Positions 8,801 through 15,754 of a stretch of 47,113 nt of DNA are shown one piece after another. The notes beneath the pieces are model-generated. The model did not search any database and was not told where the DNA came from. It worked only from the letters and a program-made list of their open reading frames with translations. Within the stretch, counting starts at the first letter, position 1, and each line of letters begins with the position of its first letter. Source of the stretch: Paludibacteraceae bacterium (lineage in GTDB: Bacteria; Bacteroidota; Bacteroidia; Bacteroidales; Paludibacteraceae); NCBI GenBank assembly GCA_017479885.1, contig JAFVBR010000018.1:1-47113 (forward strand), in the 5' to 3' direction. Made by a program: the position numbers and the translations under genes.

Positions 8801-9969
8801 AGCTCAACTTCACCGTTAACACACACGGCGACATACGTTTCGGATTGGGTGGCATAAAAGGTGTAGGAGAAAGTGCTGTGGAAGCAGTACTGAGAGAAAG
8901 AGCCGCCAACGGGAAGTTCGGCAGTGTGTATGACTTTGTAGAGAGAGTGAATCTGAGTGCCTGCAACAAGAAAGCCGTTGAGAGCATGGCACTTGCAGGC
9001 GCATTCGACGGACTTGACGGACTATACCGCGAGCAACTGATGGGAGTGAACAGCAAGGGAGAGAATATGCTCGACACACTGATGCGCTACGGCAACCAGT
9101 ACCAACAAGACAAGAGCATGCAGCAGAATTCGCTGTTCGGAGGCTTCGACTCGGAGTTCGCAATAGAGATACAGAAACCCGAACTGCCACAGGTGCCGCG
9201 CAGGTCGGCTATTGAAAAACTGAACATAGAGAAGTCGCTTATCGGCATCTTCCTCTCCGCACACCCGCTTGACGAATATGAGTTTGAGATAAGGAAACTA
9301 TGCCGCCTGACTTGTGCCGACCTCACCTATTTCGACCAATTCTCCAAACCTGATGTGCGGAAGACCTTTGTCACTCCCGAAGAACAGACGCCGCCACGCG
9401 ACTGGATTGAGAAGTATGAAGGCAAGGCTGAAAAAGTGGGAGGTATAATCACAAAGGCTGAGAAACTGATAAGCAAGGCGGGCAAGGCGTACGGCCGCTT
9501 CACAATTGAGGACTACACAGGCAGTTACAACTTCATAGTGTTTGGAGATACTTACCAGAGAGTAGCCCCCATGCTGATTGAGAATCTGTATGTTGCAGTG
9601 ACAGGTATAATTCAGCAACGCGGAGCAGGCAGACAGTATTTCCGCCCGGTACTGCCTGACGAAGCAGAATATGAGTTCAATGTAACCAATGTGGAGCACC
9701 TGCAGGACTTGCAAACCAAAATGCTGAAAACGTTGTTGATAAGCATTTCCATTAACAACCTGACTCCCGACTTCAACGATGAGTTGATTGAGTTGTGCCG
9801 GAAGAACAAAGGAGAGTTGTCTCTCGCAATTCAAATTACAGACGAACTGCACCGCAACACCATCAACCTCACGTCAAAAAAGTATTTTGTACGTATAGGC
9901 AAAGATTTCCTCAACTGGCTCGAACAGAGGCAGAAACAAGACGTGCTCAGTTATAAAACAATAGAATAA
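5884..9969 (+). CDS. dnaE: DNA polymerase III subunit alpha
   Basis: This is the replicative polymerase catalytic subunit. The ATG at 5884 gives MNFTHLHVHSHYS, the standard PHP-domain start; an ATG 24 bases upstream lies inside the heptamer array and is unlikely. The protein has 1361 residues. Order: PHP domain with a lysine- and glutamate-rich, probably coiled-coil insert at about residues 60-140, the palm and fingers with PGRGSAAGSVV and PDIDVDF (D546 and D548 as catalytic aspartates), helix-hairpin-helix region, then an OB fold near 1180-1260 (VGGIITKAEKL, GRFTIEDYTG) and a tail. It stands alone, preceded by the inverted repeat and followed by an AT-rich islet. Confidence 0.97.
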   Translation: MNFTHLHVHSHYSILDGMSKVPDIVDHCRENGMNAVALTDHGNMYGIKEFLDYCKKLNGKPANKVKECKEQIAKAKQMIEQLSAWEEQLLTETDEHEKDTLGTRINDAKKAAEALPDLEADLPRLEKKAAEYVPFKPIVGVEAYCARRSRHLKEKGFKQITGEDKEIIVDRSGWHLILLAKNKTGYYNLCRIVSLSFIEGFYDRPRIDKELLEQYHEGIICSSACLGGELPQLILQGKTDKAEESIRWFKSVFGDDYYIELMRHQTDKPGADTDVYQKQLIVNPVLVELARKTNTKIICTNDAHFVKEEHAEAHDRLICLSTGKYIDDVNRMHYTKQEWLKTPDEMAAIFSDLPEALENTQEIVDKVELYDIDSAPIMPLFPIPEDFGTEEEYRRRFTHEDLFNEFTRDEKGNVVLSQEEAEKKIKKLGGYDRLYRIKLEADYLQKLTWEGAAKRYPGDKLTEEHKERINFELHVMKTMGFPGYFLIVMDYIRAAREELGVSVGPGRGSAAGSVVAYCLWITDLDPLKYDLLFERFLNPDRISLPDIDVDFDDAGRERVLNWVSEKYGKTHVAHIITYGTMAAKSAIADVGRVQRVPLGEVNEIKKLVPDKFSDDLKDERGKTPKVNLHNCYKYVSELKALLNGEDDNVSSMLHYAEELEDTIRQVGIHACGVIIGADDLTKFAPLATIKDRVTGEDIMVTQYDGHVVENVGLIKMDFLGLKTLTIIKEALHNIEHSKGKAAVPDIDNIPIDDPLTYKLFQEGRTIAVFQFESPGMQKHMKNLKPTQIGDLIAMNALYRPGPMDYIDSFIRRKHGLEPITYDIPVMEKYLKDTYGITVYQEQVMLLSRLLAGFTRGQADSLRKAMGKKIFAMLADLKPKFIEGGKKNGHDPKVLEKIWKDWEAFASYAFNKSHAACYAWVAYQTAYLKAHFPAEFMAANLTVSKDDITSVTKLMDECRALGINVLRPDVNESELNFTVNTHGDIRFGLGGIKGVGESAVEAVLRERAANGKFGSVYDFVERVNLSACNKKAVESMALAGAFDGLDGLYREQLMGVNSKGENMLDTLMRYGNQYQQDKSMQQNSLFGGFDSEFAIEIQKPELPQVPRRSAIEKLNIEKSLIGIFLSAHPLDEYEFEIRKLCRLTCADLTYFDQFSKPDVRKTFVTPEEQTPPRDWIEKYEGKAEKVGGIITKAEKLISKAGKAYGRFTIEDYTGSYNFIVFGDTYQRVAPMLIENLYVAVTGIIQQRGAGRQYFRPVLPDEAEYEFNVTNVEHLQDLQTKMLKTLLISISINNLTPDFNDELIELCRKNKGELSLAIQITDELHRNTINLTSKKYFVRIGKDFLNWLEQRQKQDVLSYKTIE

Positions 9970-10001
9970 CAAGAGTTGATATGTAGACAATAGATGATAT
10001 A

Positions 10002-10271
10002 ATGATTCTTATAATAAGTATAACAGTTGTTTTATTCATAATTAGTCTTGTCTTTCTTATTCATGTGAGAATCAAACGACTTACCACCGAATATCAACAA
10101 CGTGCTAAACATTTGCAACAATCTGTAGTTGATATGGAGTTGCATCCGACATGGAAATATCTTGTGTATTGGTCGTGTTCAATAGCGGAGGAAAAGAAAA
10201 AAACAACAATAGTACATTTGAATCATTTATCAATGGTAATTCTGAATACTATCCCAATTCTGATATCATAA
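10002..10271 (+). CDS. Small membrane-anchored protein of unknown function, possibly frameshifted into the next frame
   Basis: I do not recognise this 89-residue product. It starts with one strong membrane segment (residues 2-22, rich in I, V, L and F), then a basic and polar stretch (RIKRLTTEYQQRAKHLQQ). Its last 20 residues (from TTIVHLN) look less protein-like than the overlapping -1 frame, which continues as acidic, soluble-looking sequence to 10408. A run of seven A at 10197-10203 sits in the overlap. Either it is one gene split by a frameshift (real, programmed, or a sequencing error) or two overlapping genes. It is AT-rich with many ATA and TTA codons, unlike dnaE and folC beside it. 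Confidence 0.5.
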   Translation: MILIISITVVLFIISLVFLIHVRIKRLTTEYQQRAKHLQQSVVDMELHPTWKYLVYWSCSIAEEKKKTTIVHLNHLSMVILNTIPILIS

Positions 10272-10408
10272 CAGAAGAAGAAAACATCGTCAGAATTCTT
10301 TGTACGCAAAGTATAATAGATGATGGTGCAACTTTCAATATTCCAGAAGGAATTTATAATTTTGGTATAAGTCCAGATGAGAATGCTTCTGTAATTATTT
10401 TTGAATAA
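10151..10408 (+). CDS. Small unrecognised protein overlapping the previous gene in the -1 frame
   Basis: This 85-residue frame has no recognised family. It is open from 10133, so it could also be read as the second half of the upstream gene after a -1 shift near the A7 run at 10197-10203. The C-terminal part is rich in N, D, E and G (DDGATFNIPEGIYNFG, DENASVIIFE), resembling a small beta-rich domain. It ends 8 bases before the next start codon. The start at 10151 is arbitrary if a frameshift is used. Confidence 0.4.
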   Translation: MEISCVLVVFNSGGKEKNNNSTFESFINGNSEYYPNSDIITEEENIVRILCTQSIIDDGATFNIPEGIYNFGISPDENASVIIFE

Positions 10409-10416
10409 ACAAAACA

Positions 10417-10860
10417 ATGAACTTATTTATGGAAACAAGAGGATTGAAACTGACAAAGGCAATGACTTTTGATTTATTGCCTTTCGTATATGTGCCGTTG
10501 TTTAGTCTAACAAAACACGGGCAATGTATGACAAGTGTATATGTCGGAGCGGGCATGCTAATTGCTATACTTATGGTGGTACTAAGTACATCGTTATATA
10601 GGAAAATGATTAGCAGCAGACAATGGTTGTATCACGTTAGTTTCTTTGTGAGCAATGTGATACTATGTTGCTTGACACTACCAACTGCGACAGGTAAGAT
10701 ATGTTTGTATGTTGGTGCCGTAGTTTTATGGGGAAAACTATTCTGCCTTTCACAGGGGATTCCGAGAATGAATTTCGGCGATATCAACTGGCATAAAACC
10801 TATATTATTTATATGGTTGTCGAGTATTCATGTTTTTTCTTGTATTTTATTGCAGACTGA
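10417..10860 (+). CDS. Polytopic membrane protein of unknown function
   Basis: This 147-residue protein has about five hydrophobic segments near residues 18-32, 41-60, 70-90, 94-112 and 127-145, with little polar sequence between them. I recognise no family. It follows the small genes with an 8-base gap and shares their AT-rich composition, so the three may have arrived together. Its 3' end overlaps the convergent folC gene by 33 bases, which suggests it was placed beside or into the end of folC. Confidence 0.6.
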   Translation: MNLFMETRGLKLTKAMTFDLLPFVYVPLFSLTKHGQCMTSVYVGAGMLIAILMVVLSTSLYRKMISSRQWLYHVSFFVSNVILCCLTLPTATGKICLYVGAVVLWGKLFCLSQGIPRMNFGDINWHKTYIIYMVVEYSCFFLYFIAD

Positions 10861-12159
10861 AATTTCCAACCGATTTTGAGAAATTTTTTGTTGGTTAAGC
10901 ACAACGAGTGCTTCGCCTACTACATAGTTGCTGCCGCCGATGAACACAGTGTCACCTGCGGCAGCTTCTTTTATTGCTGCATGAACAGCTTTGTCCACAC
11001 TCGGGAAAGCACTGCCTGTCAAACCTGCCGCTATGCCCATCTGCAACAACTCTTCCGCAGAAACGGCACGCTTCGTTGTTGCCTGACAGAAATAGTATTT
11101 CGCATCCTTGGGCAGCAAGTCCAGCACTTCTTTCACATCCTTGTCGCTCACCATGCCGAACACTATTCTCAATCCTTCTATCGTCTTCAAATCATCTACA
11201 TACGTTCTCACTCCATGAGAGTTATGACCCGTGTCGAGGATAATGGTGACTGACGACCTGAAACTTGAAACAGGGCTTCGCCCGTGAGACCAGAGACCTC
11301 TTATCACCTCCCATCTCCCATGCAGACCTGTCAGGTCGCACACGTGGGCAAGACCTTCACTTATTGCCTTGTCTGCTATTTCCCAGCCTTGCTTTTGCAG
11401 CATACCTATTGCAGCAAGCACTGTCCGGATATTCTTCTGCTGATACAATCCGCGAAGTTGACATTCACCTTTATATATATTGTCAGTGCTGTCAGCAAAA
11501 ATGATTTCCGAACATGTCTCACCCGCTTTGCGGATAAACACTGCCTCTGTCTGACTGTCTCTCTCACCAATCACCACAGGTACTCCCTGCTTTATTATGC
11601 CCGCCTTCTCTGCTGCAATTTCAGGAAGAGTATTGCCGAGAAACTCTGTGTGATCCATCCCGATGTTGGTTATCACACTCACTTCGGGAGTGATGATGTT
11701 GGTGGAGTCAAGTCTGCCGCCAAGCCCCACCTCAATCACGGCGATATCCACTTGCTGCTTTGCAAACCACGAGAATGCCAAGGCTGTGGTTGTCTCGAAA
11801 AACGATGGTCGCACCTCTTCAAGCAGGCTCTTGTATCTCGTAACAAACCGTATCACCTCCCGCTTCGGTATCATCTCACCATTTATGCGAATCCGCTCAC
11901 GATAGTCCACCAAATGCGGCGAAGTATAAAGCCCCACCCTATATCCGGCCGACTGCAGCACGGCTGCCAGCATGTGGCTCGTGCTTCCTTTGCCGTTGGT
12001 GCCCGCCACGTGCACACACCTGAATGCCTTATGCGGGTCGTCCATTGCCGCCATCAGTCGCAGCATATTGTCAAAACCCGGCTTGTATGCCGCAGTACCG
12101 ACAATATGAAATACAGGTTGCGAATCGTAAAGATATTGTATGGTCTTCTCGTAAGTCAT
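10828..12159 (-). CDS. folC: Bifunctional folylpolyglutamate synthase / dihydrofolate synthase
   Basis: This Mur-ligase-family enzyme adds glutamate to dihydropteroate and to folates in the cytosol. The 443 residues hold the P-loop HVAGTNGKGSTSHM, the VIEVGLGGRLDSTN motif, GMDHTEFLG and the C-terminal ILDTGHNSHG. Between GRWEVI and VTIILDTGHN there are 17 residues where a handful is usual; that DNA holds two CCTGAAA/CTTGAAA heptamers and a small hairpin like those found between genes, so it looks like a repeat-derived in-frame insertion. The gene is monocistronic, with its own promoter, and converges on the small membrane-protein gene. Confidence 0.95.
   Translation of the reverse strand: MTYEKTIQYLYDSQPVFHIVGTAAYKPGFDNMLRLMAAMDDPHKAFRCVHVAGTNGKGSTSHMLAAVLQSAGYRVGLYTSPHLVDYRERIRINGEMIPKREVIRFVTRYKSLLEEVRPSFFETTTALAFSWFAKQQVDIAVIEVGLGGRLDSTNIITPEVSVITNIGMDHTEFLGNTLPEIAAEKAGIIKQGVPVVIGERDSQTEAVFIRKAGETCSEIIFADSTDNIYKGECQLRGLYQQKNIRTVLAAIGMLQKQGWEIADKAISEGLAHVCDLTGLHGRWEVIRGLWSHGRSPVSSFRSSVTIILDTGHNSHGVRTYVDDLKTIEGLRIVFGMVSDKDVKEVLDLLPKDAKYYFCQATTKRAVSAEELLQMGIAAGLTGSAFPSVDKAVHAAIKEAAAGDTVFIGGSNYVVGEALVVLNQQKISQNRLEISVCNKIQEKT
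11257..11283. repeat. Heptamer pair and hairpin inside folC
   Basis: CCTGAAA at 11257-11263 and CTTGAAA at 11264-11270 are exact units of the intergenic heptamer family, followed by GGGCTTCGCCC at 11273-11283, which folds as a 4-bp hairpin. They lie within an apparent insertion in the folC reading frame and keep it open, encoding residues in GRSPVSSFRSS. Confidence 0.7.
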
Positions 12160-12183
12160 AACGACTGAGTTTCCTTTCTGACT

Positions 12184-12216
12184 GCAAAATTACAGAATGT
12201 TTTTGATTGGTACAAA
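12184..12216 (-). promoter_or_regulatory. Promoter for folC
   Basis: Read on the minus strand, TAATTTTGC (12192-12184) is a -7 box and TTTG (12216-12213) a -33 box with a 20-base spacer. The folC ATG at 12159 lies 24 bases downstream. Confidence 0.65.
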
Positions 12217-12275
12217 TAATATTTGGACTTGTCAGGTTCGTAGCCCTCAAGTGGAATCATCACTCCTGAATAACC

Positions 12276-12330
12276 TCACCGTAGTATCACCGTAGTATCA
12301 CCGTAATTTCACCGTACTTTCACTGTAGAG
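12276..12330 (+). repeat. Five 11-bp tandem units between folC and prmA
   Basis: The units are TCACCGTAGTA, TCACCGTAGTA, TCACCGTAATT, TCACCGTACTT and TCACTGTAGAG, from 12276 to 12330. They lie in the 334-base divergent gap 12160-12493, upstream of the prmA promoter and outside the folC promoter. The rest of this gap holds only those two promoters. The units could be a binding array or neutral repeat; the sequence does not tell. Confidence 0.8.
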
Positions 12331-12422
12331 ACTGCACTATTAGATCGTTCGAGCGAAGCCAGATAAGAATACATTCAGTCTCTGACTAAACCTGAAAAAA
12401 AGGGTTGGAAATAGAATACAGG

Positions 12423-12454
12423 TTGTACAGATAAAAAAAAACTTGTATATTTGC
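12423..12454 (+). promoter_or_regulatory. Promoter for prmA
   Basis: TTG at 12423-12425 and TATATTTGC at 12446-12454 with a 20-base spacer. Because the -7 box overlaps a possible upstream TTG start at 12443, it supports choosing the ATG at 12494 as the true start of prmA. Confidence 0.65.
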
Positions 12455-12493
12455 AGGTTGAAAAAAGGTGTCTTTGGTTTTTTGTATTTGGTT

Positions 12494-13333
12494 ATGCAGT
12501 ATTCACAATCCATATTTCGTGTGAAGGCAACGGAGGATTTCGTGAAAGATGTCCTCACACAACAACTTGCTGACATTGGTTATGAGAGTTTCGTTGAACA
12601 GGAAGACGGCACTTTCGCAGCTTATATTCCTGCTGAAAAGCTGAGCATGACTATACTCCGGCAACTCCTCGAAGACTTCCCTTTTCAGGGAATCACACTC
12701 GTTTCCACCGAACTTTGCGAGGACAAAGACTGGAACGAAGAATGGGAAAAAAACTCGTTTCAACCCATACTGATTGGCAACGACTGCATCATTCACGCAC
12801 CTTTTCACCGGAATATTCCCGTTTGCAAATATGACATACTGATCAATCCCAAGATGGCATTCGGGACGGGCACACACCAAACGACATCGCTAATCCTTGG
12901 CGAGTTGCTTCAGACAGACCTGCAAGGCAAGAGTCTGCTCGACATGGGTTGCGGCACAGCAGTGCTTGCTCTGTTGGCAAGAAAACGCGGCGCCAACCCC
13001 GTGACTGCCATTGATATTGACAACTGGTGCACAGAGAACGCCACAGAGAACTGCACTCTCAACAACATAAGCGACATTGAGATTCTGCTCGGCGACAGCA
13101 GACTGCTGCAAGGAAGACATTTCGACTTCATTCTTGCCAACATCAACCGCAATATTCTGCTGATGGACATGCCGCGTTACAAAGAGGCACTCAACAATAG
13201 AGGCAGACTGATAATGAGCGGATTCTACACTGAAGACATTGCCGCTATCAAAGAGAAGGCAGAAGAATTGGGGCTGACGATGCTGTACGTAAAGGAGAAA
13301 GAAAAGTGGGCGATGACGGTGTTTTGTAGTTGA
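12494..13333 (+). CDS. prmA: Ribosomal protein L11 methyltransferase
   Basis: PrmA is a SAM-dependent enzyme that methylates lysines of ribosomal protein L11. The 279-residue product has the substrate-side motif NPKMAFGTGTHQTTSL, the SAM-binding loop LLDMGCGTAVLALLARKRGA and the LANINRNIL motif. I start at ATG 12494 (MQYSQSIF) rather than a TTG at 12443, since the latter lies in the promoter -7 box. The first base of the TGA stop falls inside the first heptamer of the array that leads into mnmE, so the pair is probably cotranscribed. Confidence 0.93.
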   Translation: MQYSQSIFRVKATEDFVKDVLTQQLADIGYESFVEQEDGTFAAYIPAEKLSMTILRQLLEDFPFQGITLVSTELCEDKDWNEEWEKNSFQPILIGNDCIIHAPFHRNIPVCKYDILINPKMAFGTGTHQTTSLILGELLQTDLQGKSLLDMGCGTAVLALLARKRGANPVTAIDIDNWCTENATENCTLNNISDIEILLGDSRLLQGRHFDFILANINRNILLMDMPRYKEALNNRGRLIMSGFYTEDIAAIKEKAEELGLTMLYVKEKEKWAMTVFCS

Positions 13334-13369
13334 AAGTTTAAAGTTGAAAGTTTAAAGTTGAGAGTATAA
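13328..13369 (+). repeat. Six-unit heptamer array between prmA and mnmE
   Basis: The units are AGTTGAA, AGTTTAA, AGTTGAA, AGTTTAA, AGTTGAG and AGTATAA, without a break, from inside the prmA stop codon to 5 bases before the mnmE start. It makes up nearly the whole gap and would be the ribosome-binding region of mnmE, without a Shine-Dalgarno site. Confidence 0.85.
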
Positions 13370-13374
13370 AGAAA

Positions 13375-14697
13375 TTGTCCACTATCTGCGCCATATCAAC
13401 ACCTGCGGGAACAGGCGGAATAGCCGTTATCCGCATATCGGGAAGCGATGCTATCAGCATTACCGACAGTCTTTTCATAGGGAAACGCCGTCTCACAGAT
13501 TCGCACACACATTCGGTGCATTACGGCACATTCGCTGAACTTGACGATGTACTGGCGACAGTATTCCGCGCCCCAAATTCATTCACAGGAGAAGATGTGG
13601 TTGAGATAAGTTGTCACGGTTCGAGATACATCCAGCAGGAGATACTGAACCTGCTGACACGAGCAGGTTGCCGTCTTGCCGCACCAGGGGAATTCACGCA
13701 ACGTGCCTTCCTGAACGGGAAGATGGATTTGACAGAGGCAGAAGCAGTGGCAGACCTGATAGCTGCCGAGAACAGAGCCGCGCACAAGTTGGCACTCTCC
13801 CACCTGAGAGGAGGTATTAGCAACAGCCTGAGGTCGTTGCGCGACAGACTGCTGCACTTCACATCACTCATAGAACTGGAACTTGACTTTGCAGACCATG
13901 AGGAACTGGAGTTTGCAGACAGAGGAGAGTTGAAGAGTCTTGCCGATGAGATAGAAGGACACATATCCCGCTTGCTCAGCACTTTTCGCATGGGCAATGC
14001 AATACGCAACGGAATTCCGGTAGCGATAACAGGTCCTACAAATGCCGGAAAAAGCACACTACTGAATGCACTTGCAGGCGAAGAGAGAGCTATTGTGACC
14101 GACACCCACGGCACCACCAGAGACACGATAGAGGACATCGTAAATATAGGAGGAGTACAATTCCGTTTTATCGACACAGCAGGTATCCGTCAGACAGACA
14201 ACGAGATAGAAGCACTGGGAATAAAACGCAGCAAAGAAGCGGCACGAAAAGCCGAGATAATATTGCTCGTTACGGAAGCAGGCAAATCTGCGGACGCATA
14301 TAATCTGTTGGAAGACATAGACCTCAAAGACAAAACCGTAATAAGAGTGTTCAACAAGACAGACCTGCTGTCAGAAATACCCCAACATACTGAAGACGAA
14401 GTATATATTTCAGCAAAGAAGGGTGATATAGAAGAACTGACGGAGTTGCTGAAGAGGAAAATTCCTGAGGAAGGCGGAGAGGGAGCCATGATTTCCAACA
14501 CCCGCCATGCAGACGCCCTCCGACGGGCACTAAGTGCCATTCAGCAAGTGCAGAAAGGTCTGACAGAAGGCATTTCAGGCGAGTTCCTGTCAATGGACTT
14601 GCAGGACTGTCTCACAGCCTTGGCCGAGATAACAGGCGAGATTACTTCCGAGGAAGTGCTCGGCAACATATTCTCACATTTTTGTATAGGCAAATAA
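13375..14697 (+). CDS. mnmE: tRNA uridine-5-carboxymethylaminomethyl modification GTPase
   Basis: MnmE, with MnmG, modifies the wobble uridine of certain tRNAs. The 440 residues show a formyl-THF-binding N-terminal domain (ISTPAGTGGIAVIRISG), then a G domain with GPTNAGKS at 220-227, GTTRDTIED, DTAGIR and FNKTDLL, and the C-terminal catalytic CIGK. The start is TTG at 13375, because the upstream frame meets a stop at 13345 and no in-frame ATG lies nearby; this gives the expected STICAISTPAG beginning. mnmG is not in the window. Confidence 0.95.
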   Translation: MSTICAISTPAGTGGIAVIRISGSDAISITDSLFIGKRRLTDSHTHSVHYGTFAELDDVLATVFRAPNSFTGEDVVEISCHGSRYIQQEILNLLTRAGCRLAAPGEFTQRAFLNGKMDLTEAEAVADLIAAENRAAHKLALSHLRGGISNSLRSLRDRLLHFTSLIELELDFADHEELEFADRGELKSLADEIEGHISRLLSTFRMGNAIRNGIPVAITGPTNAGKSTLLNALAGEERAIVTDTHGTTRDTIEDIVNIGGVQFRFIDTAGIRQTDNEIEALGIKRSKEAARKAEIILLVTEAGKSADAYNLLEDIDLKDKTVIRVFNKTDLLSEIPQHTEDEVYISAKKGDIEELTELLKRKIPEEGGEGAMISNTRHADALRRALSAIQQVQKGLTEGISGEFLSMDLQDCLTALAEITGEITSEEVLGNIFSHFCIGK

Positions 14698-14710
14698 AGC
14701 CAATATAACA

Positions 14711-14830
14711 TCAAACAACGTCAAACAACGTCAAACAACGTCAAACAACGTCATATAACGTCAAACAACGTCAAACAACGTCAAACAACATCAAACAACG
14801 TCAAACAACGTCAAACAACGTCAAACAACA
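14711..14830 (+). repeat. Twelve perfect-period decamer repeats before yicC
   Basis: Twelve units of TCAAACAACG occupy exactly 120 bases; one unit is TCATATAACG and two end in A, and the rest are identical. The period of 10 bases is about one DNA helical turn. The array starts 13 bases after the mnmE stop and ends 6 bases before the yicC ATG. The same decamer, as GTCAAACAAC, recurs at 46913-47000. Confidence 0.95.
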
Positions 14831-14836
14831 TAATAT

Positions 14837-15721
14837 ATGCTTCTCTCAATGACAGGCTACGGCAAAGCCGAATGCCTTATACAGGACAAGAAATACATAG
14901 TGGAACTGCGTTCTCTCAACTCCAAGCAAATGGATTTATCCATGCGTCTGGCACCCCTCTTCCGCGAGAAAGAACTGGACATACGCGCCATGCTCACCCA
15001 GCAACTGGAGCGCGGCAAAGTGGATTGCGCCATACTGCAGGACAATGCCACCACAGAAAACGCAGGCGCCAACATCAACATCGACCTGCTGGATTCATAC
15101 GTCAGCCAACTGCAGGCATACGCCGAGAAGAAAGGCTTGCAGACAGATATTCTGGCGATTGCAATGCGCATACCTGATGTTACAAGACCAACCGAGCAAA
15201 ATAATCTTTCAGACGACGACTGGCGCACACTGCAAACAGCTGTTCTGACCGCCGTGGAGCAGTTCAACGCATTCCGCATACAAGAGGGCAAAGCCCTGCA
15301 GCAGATGTTCACCGAGAAACTGAACGGCATACTCGACTTGCTAAGTCAGGTGGAGCCGTTAGAAAAAGAGCGCATTGAGAAGATACGCACACGGCTGGAA
15401 GAGAACCTCAGAATGCTTTCGGAAGAAACACGGCAGAACACCGACCGCAACCGACTTGAGCAGGAGATGATATATTATCTTGAGAAACTTGACATCACAG
15501 AGGAAAAAGTACGTCTCAGAAACCATATCCGCTATTTCTTCGAGACTATGCAGGAAGAAGAAAAGGGCGTTGGCAAAAAACTCGGGTTTGTGGCTCAAGA
15601 GATGGGAAGAGAAATCAACACACTCGGCAGCAAGTCCAACCATTCGGAAATGCAAATCATAGTCGTCAAGATGAAAGACATACTGGAGCAGATAAAAGAG
15701 CAAGTACTCAATGTGCTGTAA
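14837..15721 (+). CDS. yicC: YicC/YloC-family endoribonuclease
   Basis: This 294-residue protein begins with the family's invariant LLSMTGYGKAE and ends with the conserved NTLGSKSNHSEMQIIVVKMK and EQIKEQVLNVL segments. YicC proteins have been reported to act as endoribonucleases in RNA turnover. It heads a yicC-gmk-nadD cluster that is common in Bacteroidetes, with gaps of 33 and 14 bases. Its ATG is preceded directly by the decamer array, so any ribosome contact with the leader involves the repeat. Confidence 0.93.
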   Translation: MLLSMTGYGKAECLIQDKKYIVELRSLNSKQMDLSMRLAPLFREKELDIRAMLTQQLERGKVDCAILQDNATTENAGANINIDLLDSYVSQLQAYAEKKGLQTDILAIAMRIPDVTRPTEQNNLSDDDWRTLQTAVLTAVEQFNAFRIQEGKALQQMFTEKLNGILDLLSQVEPLEKERIEKIRTRLEENLRMLSEETRQNTDRNRLEQEMIYYLEKLDITEEKVRLRNHIRYFFETMQEEEKGVGKKLGFVAQEMGREINTLGSKSNHSEMQIIVVKMKDILEQIKEQVLNVL

Positions 15722-15754
15722 CATGGCCAAACAACCGTAACACCACCATATATC

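Noticed and set aside
11284-12168. 294-codon frame on the plus strand
   Set aside because: Antisense to folC, whose motifs and length are complete; the plus frame shows no domain.
12443-12493. Upstream TTG start for prmA
   Set aside because: It overlaps the -7 box; the ATG at 12494 gives the usual N-terminus.
14711-14830. Plasmid-type iterons or a replication origin
   Set aside because: No Rep gene, no DnaA boxes recognised and the array lies in the gap of a housekeeping cluster.
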